A stretch of 54,868 nt of DNA, taken from an uncultured Clostridia bacterium (GTDB lineage: Bacteria; Bacillota; Clostridia; Christensenellales; Borkfalkiaceae). The position numbers and the translations under genes were made by a program. Under the pieces are notes generated by a model that saw only the letters and a program-made list of their open reading frames with translations, ran no database searches and was not told where the DNA came from. Shown one piece after another: positions 9,141-18,976 of this stretch. Numbering within the stretch: position 1 is the stretch's first letter; the number at the start of each line of letters is the position of its first letter. The stretch spans positions 1 through 54,868 of the forward strand of contig CALVXG010000016.1 in NCBI GenBank assembly GCA_944368925.1. Reading direction: 5' to 3'.

Positions 9141-9935
9141 TCACCGAACCTCTAATGCGCGTAAAATACAGTCGCTGGTTTTGATATCGTCTACAGTAAA
9201 CATACGGGTGCCATATTCCAAAGCACGGGCATAATCGGTATATACAGCGGGCATATAGTTGCAGGGTTTAATGCCGTGTGCAACCACCGTTTCATAATCT
9301 TCACGGGGACGAACCCGACCTTCGGTATCTTTCGTCGGAAACAAGCACGCCCAATCCATATATGAAAACAGATCGCCTTCACATGTATCATGAAATAATT
9401 CAAGCGGATAATACCCGTGCAACTGAAAGCGATGCCCGTATCGCTTTCGCATATACGCAAGTAAAATCACACTCCAACTGTTAAACATAACGCGGTCATC
9501 GGAAATACCGTACTTTTCCAACATGGCGACCAATTTATCTGCCGCCTCAAAAGCGCGCTCCTCTCCCTCGTCAGCAGGATATACCTTAAATTCAAGATTA
9601 AACAAAATACCTTTATCGGCAGTAAGATCAAAAAACTCCTCCGCCGTGGGGATACGCTCGCCTGCAAACTTTTCGGAAAAGCGAATACCCGCCGAAAATC
9701 CGCGCAATTCTTCCAGCGTATAATCACGCACATATCCCGTGCCGTCCGTCGTCCTTTCCAAGGTATGATCATGGATCAGCACAAGTCTGCCGTCTTTGGA
9801 AAGATGAAAATCCGTTTCGATCATATCGACGTTGCAATCAAGCGCATAGCGGAACGCTGCCATCGTATTTTCGGGAACGACCGTGCGTTCGCCGCGGTGC
9901 CCGGACAAAATGATTTTATCGGAAAAATGTTTCAT
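9141..9935 (-). CDS. Glycerophosphodiester phosphodiesterase family protein
   Basis: A 264-residue GDPD-family TIM barrel. The family motifs are visible: GHRG (12-15, His13, Arg14), PENT (21-24, Glu22), ETD (40-42, Glu40 and Asp42) and HDHTLERTT (55-63, His55/His57); these bind the Ca2+/Mg2+ ion and do acid-base catalysis. The reaction is release of glycerol 3-phosphate from glycerophosphodiesters. No signal peptide, so it would act in the cytoplasm on imported material. It starts 9 bases after the gpsA-like stop and precedes the GlpA-like dehydrogenase, giving a plausible sequence of release then oxidation of glycerol 3-phosphate. Confidence 0.92.
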   Translation of the reverse strand: MKHFSDKIILSGHRGERTVVPENTMAAFRYALDCNVDMIETDFHLSKDGRLVLIHDHTLERTTDGTGYVRDYTLEELRGFSAGIRFSEKFAGERIPTAEEFFDLTADKGILFNLEFKVYPADEGEERAFEAADKLVAMLEKYGISDDRVMFNSWSVILLAYMRKRYGHRFQLHGYYPLELFHDTCEGDLFSYMDWACLFPTKDTEGRVRPREDYETVVAHGIKPCNYMPAVYTDYARALEYGTRMFTVDDIKTSDCILRALEVR

Positions 9936-9944
9936 TACAACACC

Positions 9945-10982
9945 TCACAAAGTATCCGTAATAAATTGATCCCACGGAATCGGGGCCTTTTCTCCCGAAA
10001 TAAGTTTGGCAACATGCGCCAGAAGCGGAAATTTTTCTGCAAGCGTTTCTTGTGAATATCTGCGTAAAAGCGCCGCATTCACCCGTTTTGCGATCACCAA
10101 CGATTCGAGAGTGACTCCTTTCAGTTTATTCAACGCCTCATCGATAGAAAGCCCTTCACCCAAAAGGATGCCGACGAGCCGCGTTCTTCCGCCATATACG
10201 GTAACGTATAAATCTCCCGCTCCGACCGGTAGCGTTGCGTCGCTGCCGGCAATCATCTTCAAAAGCTCGCGCATTTCTTTTACACCCTGCCCGAACAACC
10301 CTGCCTGCGAATTGTAATGCAGTGTTTCGTCGCCGAATGCTTTGCGGTTTGCTCCAATGGACAGTGCCACTCCGAGAGCATAACCGTTTTTAAGCGCTAC
10401 GGCAGTTTCTATGCCGAGAACATCCGTCGAAAGCGAAATATGATAGTATTCTGTTTTCATGCACGCCCGCAAAAATTCCAGCGTTTTCGGATCGTCCCCG
10501 CAGAAAGTAACGCAGGAATGATCGTGCGCGACCAATTCATAGCTGGTACAAGGACCGCCGATTGCATTGATATTCAATACTCGGCCTCTCTTTTTTGCCT
10601 CAGTCTTCCAATAATCGGGATAAGTCATGAATCCGCCGTCGGGAAGATCGAACAGCCCTTTTGTAACGGAGAGTACAGGCGTACTTTCGGGGATACGCGG
10701 CAAAATATTTTCTGCAAACCATTCCACACCGAAACTTGAAACGCCGCAGATAACAAAGTCACATCCGATGATCGCCTCGTCAACTTCTTCCAGATAATAA
10801 TATTTTACTCCCGCAGGAAACGGACGATCAAATTTGGGATGCGTATCCGTCTTTTTGCAAGCGGAAATAATATCCTTGTCAAGATGCGTACCCACCAGCC
10901 GAACTTCATGCCCGTTCTCGCGGGCAGGGAAAGCCAAAGCCGATCCCATCATACCAGATCCGATAATCGTGATAACCGCCAT
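9945..10982 (-). CDS. NAD(P)-dependent glycerol-3-phosphate dehydrogenase family protein
   Basis: A 345-residue GpsA-family enzyme. The Rossmann motif GSGMMG is at residues 8-13, SVTKG follows mid-domain, and the C-terminal all-helical domain has the conserved substrate-binding region around ALKNGYALGVALSIGAN. The reaction is interconversion of dihydroxyacetone phosphate and glycerol 3-phosphate with NAD(P)H. Canonical GpsA serves phospholipid synthesis and usually sits in a core locus; this copy lies in a catabolic glycan operon, so a role in glycan-derived glycerol phosphate metabolism is more likely. AAGGAG lies 7 bases before the ATG. I leave the symbol empty because it may be a specialised paralogue. 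Confidence 0.85.
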   Translation of the reverse strand: MAVITIIGSGMMGSALAFPARENGHEVRLVGTHLDKDIISACKKTDTHPKFDRPFPAGVKYYYLEEVDEAIIGCDFVICGVSSFGVEWFAENILPRIPESTPVLSVTKGLFDLPDGGFMTYPDYWKTEAKKRGRVLNINAIGGPCTSYELVAHDHSCVTFCGDDPKTLEFLRACMKTEYYHISLSTDVLGIETAVALKNGYALGVALSIGANRKAFGDETLHYNSQAGLFGQGVKEMRELLKMIAGSDATLPVGAGDLYVTVYGGRTRLVGILLGEGLSIDEALNKLKGVTLESLVIAKRVNAALLRRYSQETLAEKFPLLAHVAKLISGEKAPIPWDQFITDTL

Positions 10983-11012
10983 TTATTTACTCCTTCATCC
11001 TTTTATAAATTT

Positions 11013-11040
11013 TTAGGGGGAGAGATGTCCCGCCCCCTAA
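11013..11040 (-). terminator. Stem-loop between lipoprotein gene and gpsA-like gene
   Basis: TTAGGGGG (11013-11020) pairs with CCCCCTAA (11033-11040) across a 12-base loop. On the minus strand a weak A/T tract, not a clean U run, follows. It may be a partial terminator or an mRNA-processing/stabilising hairpin that sets the ratio of importer to enzyme transcripts. Confidence 0.4.
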
Positions 11041-11082
11041 CCGAACATTTTGAACTATAATCAGCGCTGCCTTTTACACATA

Positions 11083-13089
11083 TCATTCGTCTGCCGGAAT
11101 TCGGGAAAGCCACTTCTGAATTGTAGTTTCGTCTTTCGACAACCAAAACGGAATAACTGCTCCGTTCGCCGTATCCCAAACGGAAACAGCCCATCGCCCG
11201 GTCATTGTTGCATACTCGCCCGAAGCGGTATACGTTCCGAAATATTGTACAGAACTTTCATCTCCGGGGATCGAGAGGAATACATGGAAATTCGCACCAT
11301 TACGCACCATTGTCAGATTGACTCCGGTATCCGATTTGAAAGCGTCTGCATACTTTTTTTCATAAGAAGTTGTATCCCATTTACCCGCAGCGATCGAACT
11401 ATATCCCCAATTCGCATCAGGATACCATTCTACCCAAAGGGTATTTTCGTCATCGTTTTTCAGTTTTACGGAAGGTTGCAGCGCAATCATCGTATCGCCG
11501 AAAATATAGCGGATAAAATGACGATTGTTTTTTGTTGCCTGTGAAAGTTTGAAATTGACCGTGAATACCGAATCTCCGAATTTCTCCACCGTAACAGGGA
11601 AAAAGGCGTTCCCCGAAACATTTGTAATATACCCATCGGCATCGTTCGCATGGGAAGCATCAATCGTCGCAACGCTTGCAGTGCTGTCCGGATTCTGAAC
11701 AAATGCTGTTTTACCGAACGCGAGATCCGCAAATTCTTCCCCGCGGAATTCGATGGCTGCAATCGGCGCGTATCCTTCATACCCCTCTCCGATAAGCGTA
11801 GCGGTATAAAGTCCCGGAACGATACTGCCCTCGATTTTTCCGTCAGCACTCACGTCAAACGTATAACTCTGCGGACCGGTCAGTTGTACCGATGCGTTCT
11901 CGACAGAATTTTTTTCACCGAAATACATTTCATACACATTAGCGGTAAACGACAACGGCGTTACAGAAAGCTGCGCAAATTCCGCCTTAACCGACAGAGA
12001 CTCCGTAACTTGTTCCGCCGGTACAGTAATATATCCTTCACGCAAAGAATGATCGGTATATACAATTGAATCAGCATAGGATATTTCGTTGACTTTTATA
12101 TCGCCGACCGAATATCCTTCGTCAGCTTTAATTAGAAACGTTACCGAATTATTTGCGACAGCAAAATTATATCCGAAACGCTCCATTACTGCCCCGCCGC
12201 TGCCGGCGGAAATATCTATATCATAGGAAACAAGACCGCTTTCATTAAAATGATACCAGCCGTCGACATTTTCCCATGCACCGTTATCGAGCTGCGAACC
12301 GAACATCCACCACCACCGATCCGAATTCGAGCTCGCGCCCAAAAAATTGTAGGAAGTGATCGGCGCGGCATTCAAAAATATTTCGCCGCCGTTTCGGATA
12401 GAGTCCGCCGTTCCTTCGCCGCCTATCTTATCTATAAACTCCCACGGCAAAAACAGTTCGCATGTATATTCCGTTGCCCGCTGACTTCCTTCGGAAATCG
12501 TTGCGCCGAATTCTCCGTTGCACGTTGTTCCTAACTGCGCCATGATCGCATTCGGGGTCGGAAATTCCGCAAAACTTCCGTCCGCCGTTTTACGTTTGAA
12601 CAACAGATCGCCTGACGGCTGCATATCGATTTCACAGGCACCGACTTCATCGATGCTCGCAAGTTTTTTCGGCGCAAAATATAATTCCGTAATGCTGTTT
12701 AGCGTAGAGTTTCTGTCCGGATTCACATATATCTGTTCGCCTTCAGCCGCTTTATATTCGGTAGCAACGTAAATACCGTTCTCACCGAAAACGGTGGTCA
12801 TAGCAAAAGATGCTGCTCCGTCTATATCATTTTTTGCTCCGTCATAGGTCAAATTTTCGCTGTCCTTTTCCACCTTAACGCCACGCAGCCAACGCTGGTT
12901 CTGATACTCGGTTTCGTCGAATACACCGTCAATTACAAAACCGGCGTCCGGTCTGGCAAGCCCCTGTGCCGGCGGGTTTGTAAACGTATATTTTTCTGGA
13001 GATATTTCCTGCGCACAACCGGCAAGTATACCCACAGTGAGGCAAGCGGCGGTAAGGAGGGAAACAATAGAAAAGGTTCTCTTTTTCAT
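11083..13089 (-). CDS. Surface lipoprotein with CBM9-like N-terminal domain
   Basis: A 668-residue protein with a lipoprotein signal (MKKR start, lipobox ILAGC, Cys25). Residues about 45-250 resemble CBM9-type carbohydrate-binding domains (DAGFVIDGVFDETEY, a predicted beta-sandwich with acidic start), followed by beta-rich Ig/dockable modules (SYDIDISAGSGGAV region) and a C-terminal laminin-G-like part. I see no catalytic motif. It shares this layout with the N-terminal third of the 1340-residue lipoprotein at 22897-26919, so the two are paralogues. Probable role: capture of the polysaccharide at the cell surface for the adjacent GH43-like enzyme and importer. It lies 18 bases downstream of the GH43-like stop. 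Confidence 0.7.
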   Translation of the reverse strand: MKKRTFSIVSLLTAACLTVGILAGCAQEISPEKYTFTNPPAQGLARPDAGFVIDGVFDETEYQNQRWLRGVKVEKDSENLTYDGAKNDIDGAASFAMTTVFGENGIYVATEYKAAEGEQIYVNPDRNSTLNSITELYFAPKKLASIDEVGACEIDMQPSGDLLFKRKTADGSFAEFPTPNAIMAQLGTTCNGEFGATISEGSQRATEYTCELFLPWEFIDKIGGEGTADSIRNGGEIFLNAAPITSYNFLGASSNSDRWWWMFGSQLDNGAWENVDGWYHFNESGLVSYDIDISAGSGGAVMERFGYNFAVANNSVTFLIKADEGYSVGDIKVNEISYADSIVYTDHSLREGYITVPAEQVTESLSVKAEFAQLSVTPLSFTANVYEMYFGEKNSVENASVQLTGPQSYTFDVSADGKIEGSIVPGLYTATLIGEGYEGYAPIAAIEFRGEEFADLAFGKTAFVQNPDSTASVATIDASHANDADGYITNVSGNAFFPVTVEKFGDSVFTVNFKLSQATKNNRHFIRYIFGDTMIALQPSVKLKNDDENTLWVEWYPDANWGYSSIAAGKWDTTSYEKKYADAFKSDTGVNLTMVRNGANFHVFLSIPGDESSVQYFGTYTASGEYATMTGRWAVSVWDTANGAVIPFWLSKDETTIQKWLSRIPADE

Positions 13090-13107
13090 CGTAATTTCCT
13101 CCCCATT

Positions 13108-15078
13108 TTATCGCCCGAGTACACGGATTTCGGAAATGCCGACCGCGCTCTGTCCTTCCGGCACTTCTACCGTGATACGAACCGTCTTGATCTCGGTAAG
13201 TTCATAAAATTCAGCAAACGCAGCTGCGCCGGGCGAAACATAAGTAACGTCGCCCGTTATTTCAAGCACACTGTAATATTCAGGCGGGAAAGCGACGTTT
13301 TCCAAATAATATGTATCACCGCTTTCCGTTACAAATTCCATCCGCGAAATGTTGAGAAAAATTTCATCTTCGTGTTTGGAATTGTAGACCATGACGGCAC
13401 GGATCGACGCAGCTTGCGAAAGCGTAATTTCAAACGTAGCCGTCTTAGTAATGCGCGTTTCCTGTATATATGAATCGTAAAATCCCGGATCGCCGTTTTT
13501 ACAGACAGAAAGGAGTCCGTCGTTCACCCAATCAACGGAAGAGTTTTCTGCAAGAGCCGTTTCTTCCTGCAAAACAACCGTTGCATCGCCTGCGACATTC
13601 TTATATTTTGCATATGCCTCAATGCGTGGCTGAATGGTCGCCGTAGGCCCGTTTGCAACGAGCACATCGAGATCGTTCCCTTGATAATCTTTAATTGTAA
13701 CCCATTTCAATTCATCGATGTTGGCGTGACGAGCGCCGCCCATTGCCACAAAACTGTCGTGCGAATGGTAATAAATGAACATCTGATTCCCGATTGTAAT
13801 GATAGCATTATGCCCTGTTCCGGACATTTCTTCACTGCCTTCAAGCGCTCCCGACAGCATCCGTCCGTTTTCTTCTTCCCGTAATTTACGGAAAGCGCCG
13901 AGCGGTTCGTCTGCTATTGCCTGACAAACCTCATAAGAATTCTCGTCATAATTGTTGATCGAGAACATCATATAATATTTCTCATTATGATACACGACAG
14001 TCGCACCTTCGTTTACTTGGGTGTTGCTGTCATAACACGTTTCCCCTTCTTCGTTCTGCAAATTTTTGTTCTGATAGTCTTCGATTGTCCAGTAATTCGC
14101 CGCCGTGAGCAAAGTAAAGGTTGACCAATCAGGCTTGAGCCAACTGCTGGAACCATCCTCCACCTCATACATTTTCATTCCGACAATAAAATTTGAGGAA
14201 TCGCTTATCGTCCAATAAAGATATTTGTCCCCCGAAACAGGATCGATGAAAGGATGAAAATCAATGCTTGCTGAAAAACCTCCCCCGTCTCTGGCAGCAT
14301 CTTTCCCGACAGAAAGCCCTACACTCGCATAGATCGCAGGATCAAGATACGAATATTTTGCATAAGATTGCGGATAAGACGGGCGCCAAAGCGTAGAATA
14401 ATTTTCCTCAGTTGCCTCTACAAACGCACCGCTGTCATTTACGCCCCATATGCCGTTTTTTACATCCTCGGCCGTCAGCCTTGTATTGCCGGCCGCATTC
14501 AGATCGTGCGACCAACCCTCTTCCACAGCTTCTTTGCTCGTGAAATCGATCATTTCATACGGACCTTCGGGCGATGACGCACGGGCGATATAGGATACAT
14601 AAATTGCCGTTCCCGGCACCACTCCTTTTCCTGCCGTAAAACTGCCGTTATTCGCCGGAGTAGCACTAAAAAACATATAATAGCATCCATCGTCTTCGTC
14701 ATATATATATTCAGGGGCCCATCGGTCTTTGGCCACGGCATTTGCCTGATCGCTGCCTTTTACAAGATCGAGAGACGGACCGACAGGCTCCATCGTCATC
14801 ATGTCCGTAGAGCGATATAGCACAAATTCACCCTTTGTGGAACCGATGTAATAATACCCGCTGCGCTCCGTATCGTCCAAAACAAACGGATCGGGCCCCG
14901 GACCTTTGGACTCGTTTCTGTAAAAAAGTTCTTCGTTAAAGACCATCTTCCCATCATCGCCGACCGTTCCGCCGGAATAAAAGTCGATTTCCGTCGAAAC
15001 GGATCCTCCGCACGCCGTAAACAACATAAACGATCCAAGCACTAAAGAAGCAATGGCTCCGTATTTGATTTTTTTCAT
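13108..15078 (-). CDS. GH43-like glycoside hydrolase lipoprotein
   Basis: A 656-residue lipoprotein (lipobox LFTAC, Cys23), hence anchored outside the membrane. The catalytic part is a five-bladed beta-propeller of GH43 type: DPFVLDD near the N-terminus supplies the base Asp, DFHPFIDP a middle Asp, and VNEGATVVYH the candidate acid Glu; APEYIYDEDDGCYYMFFSA is a typical blade. The last 140 residues look like an F5/8-type (discoidin) carbohydrate-binding domain. GH43 enzymes cleave arabinose- or xylose-containing glycans and some galactans. The ATG at 15078 has GGAGGG 6 bases upstream; the longer frame from 15099 lacks one. It follows the permease gene by 24 bases. Confidence 0.85.
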   Translation of the reverse strand: MKKIKYGAIASLVLGSFMLFTACGGSVSTEIDFYSGGTVGDDGKMVFNEELFYRNESKGPGPDPFVLDDTERSGYYYIGSTKGEFVLYRSTDMMTMEPVGPSLDLVKGSDQANAVAKDRWAPEYIYDEDDGCYYMFFSATPANNGSFTAGKGVVPGTAIYVSYIARASSPEGPYEMIDFTSKEAVEEGWSHDLNAAGNTRLTAEDVKNGIWGVNDSGAFVEATEENYSTLWRPSYPQSYAKYSYLDPAIYASVGLSVGKDAARDGGGFSASIDFHPFIDPVSGDKYLYWTISDSSNFIVGMKMYEVEDGSSSWLKPDWSTFTLLTAANYWTIEDYQNKNLQNEEGETCYDSNTQVNEGATVVYHNEKYYMMFSINNYDENSYEVCQAIADEPLGAFRKLREEENGRMLSGALEGSEEMSGTGHNAIITIGNQMFIYYHSHDSFVAMGGARHANIDELKWVTIKDYQGNDLDVLVANGPTATIQPRIEAYAKYKNVAGDATVVLQEETALAENSSVDWVNDGLLSVCKNGDPGFYDSYIQETRITKTATFEITLSQAASIRAVMVYNSKHEDEIFLNISRMEFVTESGDTYYLENVAFPPEYYSVLEITGDVTYVSPGAAAFAEFYELTEIKTVRITVEVPEGQSAVGISEIRVLGR

Positions 15079-15102
15079 CAAATCCCTCCAAAAATTCAAT
15101 TT

Positions 15103-16029
15103 TTAACCCTTTACACTGCCAACCGCGATGCCTTCAATGAATAGTTTCTGTAAAAACACATAGATGACGATCAAAGGCAACATACCGAGCACAGCCGCCG
15201 CGCAATGTACGCTTTCCTGTCCGTCACCGGGGAAGATGTCCGTAATCTGCGCAAGAAACAGTTGCAGCGTGATATACTGCATATCACCGTCCAAATATAG
15301 AAGAGGCATAAGATAATTGTTATATCTCCCTACAAAGCCGAAAATAAATTGAGCGACAAATGCAGGCAGCGCCAACGGAAAAACGATCCGCACAAAAGTT
15401 CCTATCGTCGATAATCCGTCGATTCTGGCAGCTTCAATGACGGAATCCGGTATCCCCTCATAGTACATCTTCAAAAAGAATACCGTTGTCATACTTCCGA
15501 ACAATCCCGGTACAATAATCGGAAGAGGCGTACCTGTCCACCCCAGCATTGAAAAGAATGTATAAGAAATAACGCTTAAAGCTCCGAGCGGAACTGTGGA
15601 GAGGATAAAGGCAAAGCGGAACAGTTTTTCGCGTCCCGGAAATTTAATCTTTGCAAACGCGAATGCCGATAATCCGGAAACAACCAAACCGACGATAAGC
15701 GGAATAAGCGTCATCCACATCGTGTTCCAAAAACTGATCAAAAGGGTAGGCGCTCCGAGACTTTCGGCATAGATATCCCCTGTAAATATATTGCCGTATG
15801 AAGAAAATGTAAAGTTTTTCGGCCACCAAATAAATGACGTTGTGCTCGTTATTTCTTCCACCGATGTGAAAGATGTGATCAGCACAATATAAAGCGGGAA
15901 AAACAAGAGCAAAGCATACACTATCAAGACAGTTAAAATAGTGGTTTTCGATACAATATTTTTCCGTCTTTTTTGGTGCTTGTTTTTTGCACGGACAATT
16001 TCGGTCTGATTGGTTTGTACTTGTTCCAT
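15103..16029 (-). CDS. ABC transporter permease, carbohydrate type (MalG-like)
   Basis: A 308-residue inner-membrane permease with six predicted helices and the EAA-loop motif EAARIDG at residues 199-205, which contacts the ATPase. It is of the carbohydrate-uptake family 1 (MalG/LplC-like) and pairs with the upstream permease 3 bases away; GGAGG lies just before its start. No ATPase gene is present in the window, so the importer likely uses a shared MsmK-type ATPase encoded elsewhere, as is common in Bacillota. Confidence 0.92.
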   Translation of the reverse strand: MEQVQTNQTEIVRAKNKHQKRRKNIVSKTTILTVLIVYALLLFFPLYIVLITSFTSVEEITSTTSFIWWPKNFTFSSYGNIFTGDIYAESLGAPTLLISFWNTMWMTLIPLIVGLVVSGLSAFAFAKIKFPGREKLFRFAFILSTVPLGALSVISYTFFSMLGWTGTPLPIIVPGLFGSMTTVFFLKMYYEGIPDSVIEAARIDGLSTIGTFVRIVFPLALPAFVAQFIFGFVGRYNNYLMPLLYLDGDMQYITLQLFLAQITDIFPGDGQESVHCAAAVLGMLPLIVIYVFLQKLFIEGIAVGSVKG

Positions 16030-16032
16030 ACC

Positions 16033-17052
16033 TCAATCCTCCATGCTCTTTTCACGACGCTTGAACAGTATCCATGAAATCGTAGCCGTCAGCAAAAACA
16101 ATACCCAGCTCACGACGGAAGATGCAGATACCGTAGAAGCAGTGAGCTGCTCGTTTGTAATCAACCAGTAGGACAGGCGCATAAGAGTAAGCCCCCTGCT
16201 CTCATTGCCCCCAATATATCCCGTCCAACCGTCCGGTATCATGAGTGCCGCAATATCGTAGGTAAGAAAACCTGCCGTTACCCCTGCAATCAACAAAAAG
16301 AATGTCGTAGGAGCAATACCAGGAAGCGTTACATACCAAAACTTATGCCAACCGTTTGCGCCGTCAAGCGAAGCGGCCTCGTATTGCGCCGTATCGACAT
16401 TCGCAAGCGCCGCCTTATACATGATAATACCGTAACCGGGCGCTTGCCATAAAATCGCCACGACGATCGTCCACGTCATCGTCTTGGGTTCTTCCAGCCA
16501 GCGGATGTTCGTATGCAAAAGCGAATTGAGAACTCCCGAAGGTTCTCCGTTAAAAAACCACCGCCACATAAGGGCAACCGCCACCGAGGAACAAATATAA
16601 GGCACAAAATACAAGACATAAAAAACTTTTTGACCGCGAGGCCGAGTTGCGAGCAAAACCGAAACACCCAATGCAATAAGCAACGTTACAAGTTGTACGC
16701 TTGCCAGCCAAAATGTGATTCCGAGCGATTTATAAAAGTAGGACGCCATGTCCAGCCCATACGTCGGAAGCGAGTATTCCGGCGAAAAAACAACTTTGAA
16801 CCCCTCAAAATTATTCCACGTAAATCCGCCCAAATGGTATATATCTACGTCGCAAAACAGAGCAATAAAGGAGATAATCAACGGAAATCCGCTGAAAATC
16901 AAAAAGCCGATGAGCGGGATCAACGCAAGGATTAAGCCGACAATTGCCTGCGGCGTCCACTTTCTTCCTTGTTTCGGCAGACGGGCACGCCGTTCAACCG
17001 GATGCGCCGTCTCCTGCGCCGAAACAAGAACTGATGCTCTCTTTTCCATCAT
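16033..17052 (-). CDS. ABC transporter permease, carbohydrate type (MalF-like)
   Basis: A 339-residue permease with a cytoplasmic N-terminal tail (about 35 residues), six predicted membrane helices and the EAA motif EAASLDGA at residues 225-232. It forms the heterodimeric channel with the following permease. It starts 3 bases after the solute-binding protein stop; AAGGGG precedes it. Two adjacent ATG codons are present, the first is given. Confidence 0.92.
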   Translation of the reverse strand: MMEKRASVLVSAQETAHPVERRARLPKQGRKWTPQAIVGLILALIPLIGFLIFSGFPLIISFIALFCDVDIYHLGGFTWNNFEGFKVVFSPEYSLPTYGLDMASYFYKSLGITFWLASVQLVTLLIALGVSVLLATRPRGQKVFYVLYFVPYICSSVAVALMWRWFFNGEPSGVLNSLLHTNIRWLEEPKTMTWTIVVAILWQAPGYGIIMYKAALANVDTAQYEAASLDGANGWHKFWYVTLPGIAPTTFFLLIAGVTAGFLTYDIAALMIPDGWTGYIGGNESRGLTLMRLSYWLITNEQLTASTVSASSVVSWVLFLLTATISWILFKRREKSMED

Positions 17053-17055
17053 GGC

Positions 17056-18945
17056 TTATTTCCCCTTAATACGAATTTGCATGGTTGAAATCGCCTGTTC
17101 TGCCGTCTTCGTGTAATCGTTGATAAATTTCGTAAGCGAAATCTCTCCTCTGCGGACATCATCGTTCAAAGGGCCGGACCACCCGTTGATCCAAGTTTCA
17201 ATGTTGAAATACGACCAGTCGCCGACGAAACTGTTTTGGAATGCAAACGATGCCGCCCATTGATTTTCAATGACACGGTCTGCGCTGTCATTGAATTCTT
17301 CGCTCATGCCGATATTCGCCTGGTTCGGTATGCAGGTATTTCCTTTGGAGAGGATCGTCTGCCCTTCGGGGCCGCACGCCCAACTGATGAATTTGAAGGC
17401 GTCGTCATATTTTTCGGGATCGATATTTTTGGGAATCGCAAGCGCACTTGCATCTTTGCTCAAAGCCGTAATCGCTTCACCGCAGCAGGCGACATCTTCG
17501 TCTTCGGAATTTTTCACTGTTTTCAACTCACCCGTCCAATTATTCGCGCCAATCACGTTCAAATATTCTTCGCCGTCGACCGTGCGGACGCTGCCTCCTT
17601 CATATTCCCGATACTGAGCCAAAGGTGCGATATCAAACTTCCCGCTGATGGCTCCCTGGTCATAAGAATTGATATTATCTGTCGTTTCGCAAAGCATCGG
17701 GCTGTCGCCGGAAGTAAACTCGCGGGAACGATTTGTGGTCGTCGGTTTTGCGACACCGTAACCATTGACCGTTTCTTTGCCGCTCTCACCGGCGTCGGTC
17801 GCAGCCACTTTGTTTGTCGGAATACCGAGACGGTTGAATTCCAGGAATGCCTCGTACATGGAGGGCAATTCATACAGATCTTCCGCAATTTTGTTGTATT
17901 CGGCTGCATTGCCGCGCAGCCACTTCATATCCTCATAATTGAGAACCTCGCCTTTCGTATAGGAAGTGCCGTTTACCGTAACGTCGTTCAGGGCGAGGAA
18001 GTTTTTATCCTTATCGCCGATCGAAAAATCGTATTTTTTAGTTTCACTGTTCCAGCCGATGCAGTCTCCCCCGACCGACCAGCCGTAGTTGAACCACCAT
18101 TCGGACATATAACCGTATTTTCCAGGGTTCTCACGCTGGAAAGAACGCGCCAGGCACCGAAGTTCTTCCCAATTCATCGGAATACGATTGTTGAAAACTT
18201 TGTAAACGCTTTCCCCGAGGTCGTTCTCGGAAAGTTTTGCCCCTTCAAAAGGAGCACCGTAAGTTTCTGCGTACTCGGCGTAACCGTGCGGCAACAATTT
18301 TGCATAATTGCCCGTACCGCACTCCGTTTCCGCGACGGAAATCATATTGATGCCCATTTCCGAAAAAATCTCGGTATTATAAAACAGAACTTGCACCGCA
18401 CTGTTGAAAGGCATCGCCAAAAGTTCTGCGCCTTCTCCGGCGAGATGTTTTGCTCCCATATCGGAATCGGCAGCAGATTTTTCACTGTTGAATCGCCATA
18501 CGTTGATCTGACTTTCAGAAATCTGATCCCATGCCATCTCTGTTTTTACTTCATCGGTCAGATAATCGTCAAGCGGAACGAATACACCGCTGCCGCTGCG
18601 CCCCTCTTCCATCGCAAGCCCCTTAAACTGCATATTGCTCACGCTCAGAATATCATAGCGGCTGCTGTTTCCAGTCAAAAACGAACGAAGATTGTTTACG
18701 CCTGCCGGATTCGGCGTCATATCGACGAAAATATTATCTTCCTTCCCCTGCCCGTTGTTGTAGGTATCGATCAATTCGTTGTAGGCGCTCTGCGCATACT
18801 GATTCACATATGTAGCGTAAAACGTGAGTACAGTTCCGTCAAATCCTTCCGGAACATCGGGTCCCTTGTTACATCCCGTAAACATCGTCGCTACCGACAA
18901 GCCGATAGCAAGTATTGCCGATATGATCTTTGCTTTTCTCATCAT
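17056..18945 (-). CDS. ABC transporter extracellular solute-binding lipoprotein
   Basis: A 629-residue lipoprotein (lipobox MFTGC, Cys25) that begins the importer operon. After the signal comes TVLTFYATYVNQYAQSAYNELIDTYN, the usual first lobe of carbohydrate-binding proteins of cluster B; an ALSKDASALAIPKN segment and a late KFISWACGPEGQ segment match the family. It is longer than the usual 420-560 residues, consistent with a large oligosaccharide ligand. GGAGG lies 5 bases before the first of two ATG codons. The AraC gene diverges upstream. Confidence 0.9.
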   Translation of the reverse strand: MMRKAKIISAILAIGLSVATMFTGCNKGPDVPEGFDGTVLTFYATYVNQYAQSAYNELIDTYNNGQGKEDNIFVDMTPNPAGVNNLRSFLTGNSSRYDILSVSNMQFKGLAMEEGRSGSGVFVPLDDYLTDEVKTEMAWDQISESQINVWRFNSEKSAADSDMGAKHLAGEGAELLAMPFNSAVQVLFYNTEIFSEMGINMISVAETECGTGNYAKLLPHGYAEYAETYGAPFEGAKLSENDLGESVYKVFNNRIPMNWEELRCLARSFQRENPGKYGYMSEWWFNYGWSVGGDCIGWNSETKKYDFSIGDKDKNFLALNDVTVNGTSYTKGEVLNYEDMKWLRGNAAEYNKIAEDLYELPSMYEAFLEFNRLGIPTNKVAATDAGESGKETVNGYGVAKPTTTNRSREFTSGDSPMLCETTDNINSYDQGAISGKFDIAPLAQYREYEGGSVRTVDGEEYLNVIGANNWTGELKTVKNSEDEDVACCGEAITALSKDASALAIPKNIDPEKYDDAFKFISWACGPEGQTILSKGNTCIPNQANIGMSEEFNDSADRVIENQWAASFAFQNSFVGDWSYFNIETWINGWSGPLNDDVRRGEISLTKFINDYTKTAEQAISTMQIRIKGK

Positions 18946-18976
18946 GTGCCTCCGTTTTTTAATTTTCCTTATTTTA

